DNA of 14,172 nt from Candidatus Saccharibacteria bacterium UBA3749 (GTDB lineage Bacteria > Patescibacteriota > Saccharimonadia > Saccharimonadales > Saccharimonadaceae). Positions within the stretch are counted from its first letter, which is position 1; the number at the start of each line of letters is the position of its first letter. The position numbers and the translations under genes are program-made. Shown piece after piece: positions 7,204 through 13,400 of this stretch. The notes under the pieces were generated by a model. That model was not told the origin of the DNA and did no database searches. It worked only from the letters and a program-made list of their open reading frames with translations. Location: positions 1-14,172 of the forward strand of contig DFGN01000013.1 of the NCBI GenBank assembly GCA_002371235.1, given 5' to 3'.

Positions 7204-7656
7204 ATGTCAGACTCTGACTTTTATCAACTATTAAATACCTCGAGCAGTAGCAGCAATTACTACGGTTCTGCTGCCAATACCGCTGCTGGTATAGGCATTT
7301 GGCTTATCATTGCCTGCATTCTTTCGGTCATTGGTGGTATCTTAGTATACTTCCTGTTTGTCAAAAGCAAAAATGAGCCTAAAGGGAAATTTGCCAAATG
7401 GCTCAAAGATTTCCTATCTTTCAAAGTTATGTGGATTGAGCCAATCTTGAAGGTAGTTTACTACATTGCTACTATCTTCGTTGTACTCTTCTCATTCACA
7501 TATTTAGCAGCTGGCGGCGCAGGTATTCTTCTATTCTTCCTTACCCTCGTCCTTGGCCCAGTGCTCGTACGTATCTTCTATGAAATGACCATGATGTTCA
7601 TCATGATCTGGCGTAATACTCGCGACATCGCAAATAGTGTCGAAAAGAAGAAATAG
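7204..7656 (+). CDS. Small membrane protein, DUF4282-like
   Basis: A 150-residue membrane protein. After a polar, Ser-rich N-terminus (1-27) there are three hydrophobic segments at about 28-53, 80-101 and 104-125. Between the first and second is a basic loop (55-70), then FLSFKVMWIEPILKVVYYIA. The second half, with a helix ending in LGPVLVRIFYEMTMMFIMIWRNTRDI, resembles the DUF4282 pattern of a helix pair followed by R-x-x-x-E and a polar helix. I make that match from memory, so it is moderate. The function of DUF4282 is unknown. It has its own promoter, a good ribosome site (AAGGAG) and a strong terminator immediately downstream, so it is monocistronic. Confidence 0.8.
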   Translation: MSDSDFYQLLNTSSSSSNYYGSAANTAAGIGIWLIIACILSVIGGILVYFLFVKSKNEPKGKFAKWLKDFLSFKVMWIEPILKVVYYIATIFVVLFSFTYLAAGGAGILLFFLTLVLGPVLVRIFYEMTMMFIMIWRNTRDIANSVEKKK

Positions 7657-7667
7657 TTCAACATAAC

Positions 7668-7699
7668 AAAATCCCTAGTCATTCGACTAGGGATTTTTT
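7668..7699 (+). terminator. Intrinsic terminator after the DUF4282-like gene
   Basis: A perfect 13-bp stem AAAATCCCTAGTC / GACTAGGGATTTT (7668-7680 with 7685-7697) with an ATTC loop and a T6 tract. The A-rich 5' arm lets it work on the minus strand too, for the convergent murI. Confidence 0.92.
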
Positions 7700-7733
7700 G
7701 ATGGAGTTAATCTTCTATCTACACACTACTGTA

Positions 7734-8372
7734 TCAACGTTTTGACGCCAGTTCTTTTACTCTACGTGCCACGCCATCATTACCATCAATTATAATCGCA
7801 TCAGCGAAACGCTTTTGTATTTTGTCTTTTATTAAGGAGTAATGTGTACAACCAAGTACTACCAAATCATAGTTCGGACATCCATCGGTCAATTTTTCTA
7901 GTACTTCGTCTATCTTATCGTTATTTTCTATTGCAAGTGCCAAACCAGGACAAGCCAGCAAATCAATAATCTGCCCAGGTCTACGATTATTCTTAATTAA
8001 ACTCGCCACCCGTTCAGATTTTACCGTTGCGGGCGTCGCCATAATCAGCACACGTTTAGCATTATATTTTTTTATCAGACCAATTGCTGGTTCGGTTCCA
8101 ACAAACTCTAACTCCGGATACATTTCTCTAACTCGACCAATACATTTTGTAGTCGCAGTATTACAAGCAAAAACAACTATCTCAGCCCCCCATTTCTTTA
8201 ATTTGTCAACATTATTACAAACAATTTTTAGTAGTTCCTGCTCCGTTTTCTCGCCATAAGGACAATTCTCCGAATCTGCAATATAACAGTATTCATTATC
8301 CGGTAAAAGCTTCCGTATTGCACTTAATACGGTAGTTCCCCCTTTACCCGAATCAAACAAGCCTATCTTCAT
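7734..8372 (-). CDS. murI: Glutamate racemase, compact form
   Basis: MurI interconverts L- and D-glutamate and supplies D-Glu for peptidoglycan. The two-cysteine active site is visible: C70 in FACNTATT and C175 in VVLGCTHYSLI, with H177 next to it. The N-terminus GLFDSGKGGTTVL carries the conserved Asp/Ser pair (D7, S8), and CPYGEKT (37-43) matches the usual PYG. At 212 residues it is about 50 shorter than typical MurI (about 260-270), but both half-domains and all catalytic residues are present, so it reads as compact rather than broken. An AAGGAAG ribosome site is 9 nt upstream. The upstream DNA is the terminator hairpin of the tRNA operon, and no separate strong promoter is seen, so expression may depend on read-through. 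It is convergent with the DUF4282-like gene. Confidence 0.92.
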   Translation of the reverse strand: MKIGLFDSGKGGTTVLSAIRKLLPDNEYCYIADSENCPYGEKTEQELLKIVCNNVDKLKKWGAEIVVFACNTATTKCIGRVREMYPELEFVGTEPAIGLIKKYNAKRVLIMATPATVKSERVASLIKNNRRPGQIIDLLACPGLALAIENNDKIDEVLEKLTDGCPNYDLVVLGCTHYSLIKDKIQKRFADAIIIDGNDGVARRVKELASKR

Positions 8373-8390
8373 TACCTAAAACTTCCTTAT

Positions 8391-8412
8391 AAAAAATGAG
8401 TCGAATCGACTC
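8391..8412 (-). terminator. Terminator of the tRNA operon, just ahead of murI
   Basis: Read on the minus strand: GAGTCG-ATT-CGACTC (6-bp stem, 3-nt loop), then A and a T6 run. The murI ribosome site starts 3 nt beyond the T run, so it could act as an attenuator as well as an end. Confidence 0.7.
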
Positions 8413-8481
8413 CCTTAAAACAATGAGAACACAAACCAGCTCGCCTACAACCAAGCTCCAGACGCTCATATGTTCCAAAAA

Positions 8482-8558
8482 TGGTGAGTCGGGAGGGGCT
8501 CGAACCCTCGACACCGGGCTTAAAAGGCCCGTGCTCTAACCTGCTGAGCTACCGACCC
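8482..8558 (-). tRNA. tRNA-Lys (anticodon TTT)
   Basis: The minus strand folds into a cloverleaf. The acceptor is GGGTCGG paired with CCGACTC (one G-U). The D-arm region has TAGCTCAG...AGAGC. The anticodon stem is CGGGC/GCCCG with loop CTTTTAA (anticodon TTT), and the T-arm has GAGGG-TTCGAGC-CCCTC. The discriminator A and CCA are encoded (8485 and 8482-8484). It is co-transcribed downstream of tRNA-Val. Confidence 0.95.
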
Positions 8559-8568
8559 AAATTGTTAA

Positions 8569-8585
8569 CACCACATAATGTGGTG
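8569..8585. repeat. Perfect palindrome at the edge of the first tRNA-Val-end repeat
   Basis: CACCACA-TAA-TGTGGTG is a 7-bp perfect inverted repeat with a 3-nt centre. Its right arm contains the CCA of the first partial tRNA copy, and it lies 10 nt from the tRNA-Lys 5' end. Confidence 0.6.
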
Positions 8586-8645
8586 GGCGATACAGGAGTC
8601 GCATCGAAGATTCGACTCTGTTTCTGTCACACATTCTTAATGTAA
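8581..8645 (-). repeat. tRNA-Val 3'-end repeat unit, distal copy (62 nt plus TAA)
   Basis: A 62-nt unit (8581-8642) identical to the next one. Its first 21 nt on the plus strand equal the tRNA-Val 3' end: CCA, discriminator, acceptor 3' strand and part of the T-arm. The rest is unrelated to the tRNA and can fold with the T-arm fragment into a hairpin (ACAG-AGTCG against CGACT-C-CTGT in the minus sense, with one bulged C). The TAA at 8643-8645 separates it from the second copy. Confidence 0.85.
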
Positions 8646-8707
8646 TGGTGGGCGATACAGGAGTCGCATCGAAGATTCGACTCTGTTTCTGTCACACATT
8701 CTTAATG
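8646..8707 (-). repeat. tRNA-Val 3'-end repeat unit, proximal copy (62 nt)
   Basis: 62/62 identical to the distal copy and directly abutting the CCA of the complete tRNA-Val. In transcript order the arrangement is tRNA-Val, unit, unit, tRNA-Lys, with each unit ending in CCCACCA like a tRNA. The acceptor 5' strand (GGGCGGT) is missing from both units, so they are not tRNAs. Confidence 0.85.
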
Positions 8708-8784
8708 TGGTGGGCGATACAGGAGTCGAACCTGTGACCTCGTCTACGTCAAAGACGCGCTCTAGCCAACTGAGCTAACCGCCC
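8708..8784 (-). tRNA. tRNA-Val (anticodon GAC)
   Basis: Minus-strand cloverleaf. The acceptor is GGGCGGT with ATCGCCC, the D-arm region TAGCTCAGTTGGCTAGAGC, and the anticodon stem CGTCT/AGACG with loop TTGACGT (anticodon GAC). The T-arm is ACAGG-TTCGACT-CCTGT. The discriminator A (8711) and CCA (8708-8710) are encoded. It is the first gene of the tRNA operon. Confidence 0.95.
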
Positions 8785-8813
8785 TTTCGGTCAATTTTTA
8801 AATCGACGTAACT

Positions 8814-8822
8814 ATTATATCA
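8814..8822 (-). promoter_or_regulatory. Extended -10 promoter of the tRNA operon
   Basis: Minus-strand TGATATAAT lies about 30 nt before the tRNA-Val 5' end, again in the TGn-TATAAT form seen at several genes here. The -35 is not clear in the AT-rich DNA upstream. Confidence 0.6.
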
Positions 8823-8884
8823 TATTTTTTAACTAAATAAATAGCTTTTTTATCTCACTGTTTTATCAATAATCCATCAAGCTA

Positions 8885-8893
8885 TGTTATAAT
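8885..8893 (+). promoter_or_regulatory. Extended -10 promoter of the Pro-rich surface protein gene
   Basis: TGTTATAAT, a perfect extended -10, 29 nt before the ATG at 8923. It is divergent from the tRNA operon promoter about 65 bp away. Confidence 0.6.
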
Positions 8894-8922
8894 AAACATA
8901 ACAATCATAATGGAAGGAAAAA

Positions 8923-9681
8923 ATGGAAGGACAAAACCAAACAAACGCACCAACGTCACCAATGGCGACACCAACCCACACATCAATACAGTCTACACAA
9001 CCAACACCGCCAGCTCCAGTCGCCCCACCTCAACCAGTTATTACTCCAACCAATACAAAAAGCAACAAAAGTAAAAAAACTTCCGCCGGTATGATGATCG
9101 CAGTCATAATACTAGCTATCGCTTCAATCAGCGGAATCGCCTTTGGTATCATCGAACTAATGGAATCCTCACAAAAAGACTCAACGATTGCCATGCTAAA
9201 CAATAAGGTGGCTAACTGCGCAAACCAGAACAACGACACAAATAACAGTTCGAACAACGACACCGACGAAAGCAATAGTAGCAAAACGTTTTCTAATAAT
9301 GTTCTCGCTGGCATAAAAAACCTTGGCAATTTAGTTTATGGTTTTAAATCTTACGATACCGGTAATGGAGTTATCTATGAATACATTGATAGCAATGGCG
9401 ATTTATTATTACAAAAAGAACAGAAGCATACAATAGCATCTGATGTAATATATGCTGATTTCTTATATAGTAGCAACGATGGCGTACCATCATTATACTT
9501 TGTCAAAAATGATGGCTCGGTGGGCGTAGTTAAAAATATCATTTATATTGATACCGAGAATCCAGAAATAGAAAACGTCGAATTAGCTTCAAAAGTAATT
9601 TCCGTCAAAAACGTTTCTAACCCAGGTGGACTCCATAAAGTTATAGCTATAGATATTAATGGAAACTTTCTAGATTTGTAA
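8923..9681 (+). CDS. Membrane-anchored surface protein with Pro/Thr-rich cytoplasmic N-terminus, function unknown
   Basis: A 252-residue protein I cannot assign to a family. Residues 1-46 are rich in Pro, Thr and Gln and look disordered. Residues 47-53 are basic (KSNKSKK), and 55-78 form one transmembrane helix, so the topology is N-in, C-out. A short helical stretch (79-98) and an Asn/Ser/Asp-rich linker (99-122) lead to a globular beta-rich domain (about 123-252) with NGVIYEYIDSNGDLLLQKE and PSLYFVKNDGSVGVVKNIIYID, which read like repeated beta hairpins. An ATG at 8910 is in another frame. The 8923 ATG has GGAAGG 6 nt upstream. The design, a disordered cytoplasmic N-terminus, one anchor and an extracellular domain, is shared with the large protease/LRR protein downstream. 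Confidence 0.85.
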   Translation: MEGQNQTNAPTSPMATPTHTSIQSTQPTPPAPVAPPQPVITPTNTKSNKSKKTSAGMMIAVIILAIASISGIAFGIIELMESSQKDSTIAMLNNKVANCANQNNDTNNSSNNDTDESNSSKTFSNNVLAGIKNLGNLVYGFKSYDTGNGVIYEYIDSNGDLLLQKEQKHTIASDVIYADFLYSSNDGVPSLYFVKNDGSVGVVKNIIYIDTENPEIENVELASKVISVKNVSNPGGLHKVIAIDINGNFLDL

Positions 9682-9753
9682 TGGCAAAGGCATTAATGAT
9701 TTGACAGTAAGATCTTCTATTTAACTAGTTTCAGGACAATTAAATAAGATAGA

Positions 9754-10014
9754 TTGACCCATTCTTCTCGCAAAGTGTATCTTATAAACGAGCAAGAAAA
9801 ATGCCGAGATACATTCATAGAAATTACAACTGATTTAGATAATCAAGAAACGAGGGAGACTGTAGACAAAGCGAATTCCGAAGAAATGATAAATACCCTC
9901 AATGAGAACGATTTTGATATTGTCTATTTCCAGGAATATCCCTCGTATATGGATGGTATAGAGACGGTAAGTGGGCAAATTACAGAACGAACACATTTGA
10001 AGCAGTTTATCTAG
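9754..10014 (+). CDS. Doubtful small ORF (86 residues), possible gene remnant
   Basis: An open frame from a TTG at 9754 to TAG, with an in-frame TAA 9 nt upstream, so it cannot start earlier. No Shine-Dalgarno precedes the TTG, and an alternative GTG at 9775 has none either. The product is acidic, has no signal or membrane segment, and matches nothing I recognise (KVYLINEQEKCRDTFIEITT...FDIVYFQEYPSYMDGIE). A strong terminator at 10069-10099 follows, which fits either a real gene or the end of the 8923 transcript. It may be the 3' remnant of a gene lost when the repeat-flanked segment arose. Low confidence in translation. Confidence 0.35.
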   Translation: MTHSSRKVYLINEQEKCRDTFIEITTDLDNQETRETVDKANSEEMINTLNENDFDIVYFQEYPSYMDGIETVSGQITERTHLKQFI

Positions 10015-10068
10015 TAACAGGAAATAGATTTAACCAAAGTGTTTAGGGTATTAACAGACGATTTTATA

Positions 10069-10099
10069 GGGGCAAAACGACAGTTCTTGCCCCATTTTT
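10069..10099 (+). terminator. Intrinsic terminator within the left repeat
   Basis: GGGGCAA / TTGCCCC (10069-10075 with 10087-10093), with inner AAC/GTT pairs and a GACA loop, followed by A and T5. It lies in the diverged half; the right copy lacks this hairpin. Confidence 0.75.
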
Positions 10100-10220
10100 C
10101 GTGCAAAATTGACCTAAATAATCACTCTGGAACTTGCAAGGTACTTAACATAGACTTACTACTAAAAATCGACCAAAATGCCAACTTAACCCAAATTTGT
10201 TAAATAGAATCGCTTGGATT

Positions 10221-10275
10221 GGTGATTTCTTCGCTTGAAGCGCGTCTTATCGACGAGCGAAAGCGAAAAATCGCC
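10221..10275. repeat. Long imperfect hairpin in the left repeat
   Basis: GGTGATTT (10221-10228) pairs with AAATCGCC (10268-10275) and TTCGCTT (10230-10236) with AAGCGAA (10261-10267), with one bulged C. A further CGTC/GACG stem closes a TTATC loop at 10247-10251. The outer 3' arm is shared with the following terminator hairpin. Confidence 0.8.
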
Positions 10276-10290
10276 AAGATAGGCGATTTT
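10267..10290. terminator. Bidirectional terminator hairpin in the left repeat
   Basis: AAAATCGCC-AAGATA-GGCGATTTT is a perfect 9-bp stem with A and T tracts on its two sides, so it can terminate on either strand. It competes with the larger upstream hairpin for the AAATCGCC arm. Confidence 0.7.
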
Positions 10291-10308
10291 ATCAACAAAT
10301 TTTGGTGG

Positions 10309-10431
10309 GGGCGAATTGTCCAGGCATTAACAATATATAAAGACAATATCAAAGCTAATCTTGAAAAATTTAGCTTTAATTCTTAATCTGTCATTCAGTC
10401 GTTCCTTAAGTACTTATGGTAAAATAGATAT
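10309..10431. other. Gap before the protease/LRR gene
   Basis: AT-rich with no gene. It contains an 8-bp inverted repeat AAAGCTAA / TTAGCTTT (10351-10358 with 10370-10377, 11-nt loop) without a clear T tract, about 55 nt above the start codon. It could be an operator or a weak hairpin. Confidence 0.4.
10417..10425 (+). promoter_or_regulatory. Extended -10 promoter of the protease/LRR gene
   Basis: TGGTAAAAT, an extended -10 with one mismatch to TATAAT, 6 nt before the ATG at 10432. There is no Shine-Dalgarno, so the mRNA is predicted to be leaderless. This spacing is the same as for the 4496 gene. Confidence 0.6.
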
Positions 10432-13400
10432 ATGGATAGCGAAAAAGATAATCGTACGGATACTTCTGACAATGCGAAGCTTGACGTTGCGCCAGAAAAT
10501 CCTGTACCAGAAAAAATAGAAACATCAAGCGAAACAGACCCAAACGTAGCGAAGATGGAATCTCCTACGGAGCCGGCAAAAGAGAACCTCATAACTGCAG
10601 ATGAACTTGCTGCGGCTTTCGTAGGCCCTGAACAGGAAAGTACTAAGCCAATAGTAAGCAACCAAGAAGCCCCGGAGCCGGAAAAAGCAAACCTTCCTAA
10701 TTTGGGAATACCAGAAGATGAAAAAAGCGAAAATACTATAAAAAATGATTCGGATCTTCCAACTGAAGAAGAAGTTGCCGCAGCTTTTGTAGGTCCCGAA
10801 CAAGTGAAGAATGATTCCATGGAAGAATCTAAAAGCGATGAAGACAAAAGTGCTACGGGACCATCGGTCATTACTTCTGGACCTGCCAACAAAAAATCCC
10901 ACAAAGTCGCTATCGTGTCTGCAATTTGTGTCACCGCCGCTATCATTGGTGGCATTGTGTTAATAACTTCAAATCCCAATCCAGACAAAGGATCTGAGCC
11001 AGTAGTTGCTGTAACAGATTTAACGGACGAGCAAAAAGAAAAACTTGGAATTGAACCAGAAAAAGAAGAGGCCGTGGATAATTCCGAGATAGAAGACAAG
11101 GATAATTATTCCGAAGAGTATAAAAAATATCTTGAACTTTCTGACGAAGAAAAAGCCGATCTCGATGTTATTCCACGTAAAGAAGAAGTACCTGATGAGA
11201 GAATTGATGAAATAAAGGAAGATACAGATGAAGAAGTAATCGCTTCACTTCCCGAAAAATTTGATCTCAGAGATGTTATTGATATTACTGTCGGCAATCA
11301 GGGAGGCTATGGACTTTGTTGGGATTACGCTTCCAGCACGGCATTAGAAACCCACCTTAAGCTTCGCGGAATTGACTATAACCCATCCGAACTACAAATC
11401 GATTTCCTATCTTCCAATTTGATGTATGGAGGTCGTAACCTGCATGATGGTGGTACATTCCAGCATTTTGCTGATATGGCTGCTTCCATTGGCACAATTT
11501 CAGAAGAGAAGTTTTCAAGTTTGGGTATAAACCCAGATGGTTTTTATGGTGGAGGTAATACAAATTTGGATTACTTCAAGCTCACAAAGAACGACACTCC
11601 ACTCTATGTAACAAAAACTGTCGATTTCCCATCGATTTACAAATCCAAAGGTGAAGTGTCCAATAAGACAGAAGAAGAGCTGAAAGAGTTTCGCGATTTA
11701 GTTAAAGCACATATTATGACGAACGGATCACTCTACACTGCAGTCGCCGGTCCATGGGGTTTCGATGTTCCGCGATATTGCGAAAATGGTGGAAATGGTT
11801 GTTACATGAATCATGCTATGGCGATCATTGGTTGGGATGATAATTACCCCAAAGAAAACTTCGCAAAGGTCGACGAAAATGGTAATCGCACTAGTGGTAC
11901 GCCGGAACACGACGGAGCATACCTTGTCCTAAACTCTTGGGGTAAAGAATGGAACGAGTCTGGCGCAAAAGATGGCGTTTTCTATATCTCCTATGATGAG
12001 TACAATGTAGAATCACAACTATCCGGTATAGTATCAACATCGCTCGATAACACAAAGAAAATCGACTCCATTGCGTCAAAAACCGCAAAGGATTTAGTTA
12101 AAGAAAAACTCAGTTTCTATATTATTGAGGAGGATGGAGAAGAGTATATCTCTGACTATGCACTGGATCGTGTTTCGCATTTAGACCTATCATCCCGCGG
12201 CTTAACAGATTATGACCTGAAGGGCATTACGGAAACATTCTCGAACATTTCGTCATTAACGATTACAGACAATAATATTTCCGATTTATCATCACTCGCA
12301 AATCTTAATAATCTCTATGGAGTTTATTTCTCGAAAAATAATGTAGAAGATATTTCTGTCCTTTGTTCTATGGCTAAAGTGAATGGTCTTGATTTAAGTT
12401 ATAATAGGATAACCGATGTAAGTTGTTTAGAGGGTAAACTTGGCGATTATGCATATCTTGATATTTCCGGTAATACTGGCATAACTGGTTTCGAAAAACT
12501 CACGACTCTCTATGAATTAACCGCAAATGAAATAGGTCTAGAAAGCCTTGAGTCGCTTAGTAGTCTCAATAAGCTTGCGTCTCTTTCGGTCCGTAACAAT
12601 AATATCAAAAGTTTGGCAGGATTGAATACGAACGAAGAGGCGTTTCATGACCTTGATTTATCGGGCAATAAAGAATTAACGGACCTTACTTTTGACAAGC
12701 CAGTGTATCATCTCTCAATAAAAGATTCTGGTCTAACAGACATTTCTATCCTAAATAACATAGAAGCTAATATTGTACTTGCTAGTGGTAATAATTTTGT
12801 CGATTTGTCGAGTTTTAACAATGACAAAATACTACAGTTAGACCTTTCTGGGAACAAAAACCTTTCTAATTTGTCGTCACTCAGCACCGTTAAAAGTCTT
12901 AATCTTTCAGATTGCGGAATCGCCTCATTGTCAGAAATAGGCGAGCTAGATGGGGTCGAGACGCTAACATTGAATAATAATGAAATAGGTTCTCTTGACG
13001 GAGCAGAAAACCTTTCGAAGATAGCCTCCCTCAATATCACTAATAATAAGCTATCCTCGCTTGATGGTATAGAAAAGTTCGAAAACCTGACAAGCCTCAA
13101 TGTTGCTGAAAATCAGATTTCATCATTGGATGGGTTATCGAAGCTACCAAAACTTACTACTTTTTCAGCAGACAACAATATGATCTCTGACGCAAACGAG
13201 TTAGTTGATATGGAAAACTTGTATTTCTTATCATTGAGCAACAATAAGCTGAGTTCTGTGCCAAACTTCACAACTCAAGCCGATTTGTATTTAACATTTG
13301 AAAATAACCCGATTGAGAATGCTGTAATCCCTAAAGCAGTTGCTACCATAAATTTAAAGGACTGTGGCGTTAAATCTATCGATTATTCACAAGTAGAAAA

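Larger units (their letters stand above)
10040..10308. repeat. Long direct repeat, left copy
   Basis: About 269 bp alignable to 13884-14153. The first part (10040-10172) is diverged, with shared islands TGTTTAGGGTATTAACAGAC and GCAAGGTACTTAACA. The last 136 bp (10173-10308) match 14018-14153 at 134 of 136 positions, with an exact offset of 3845. Both copies end at TTTTGGTGG. At the right copy that is the 3' end of a tRNA gene; here it runs into GGGCGAATTG, which is not a tRNA. Confidence 0.9.

Noticed and set aside
7734..8372. murI as a truncated pseudogene because of its 212-residue length.
   Set aside because: Both catalytic cysteines, the N-terminal Asp/Ser and the start and stop context are intact. 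The shortening is spread out, so a compact enzyme is more likely.
8581..8784. Tandem repeats resembling a CRISPR array.
   Set aside because: Only two identical units with a 3-nt separator, no unique spacers and a clear tRNA origin.
10143..10206. Integron attC-like motifs: ACTTAAC (fits RYYYAAC) and GTTAAAT (fits GTTRRRY) near a long palindrome in the repeat.
   Set aside because: The short degenerate boxes occur easily in AT-rich DNA, the large palindrome lies outside rather than between them, and no integron integrase is seen. A general cassette idea is kept, but not an integron call.
10303..10325. A degenerate tRNA 3' end (CCCCCACCA on the minus strand) at the end of the left repeat.
   Set aside because: There is no T-loop GTTC or T-stem next to it. 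The match is limited to the CCA and a C-run, so it is not called as a tRNA fragment.
10395..11099. A 234-residue open frame antisense to the protease/LRR gene.
   Set aside because: It is a Ser-rich shadow of the acidic, Glu/Asp-rich sense codons with no promoter or ribosome site. The sense frame is clearly coding.
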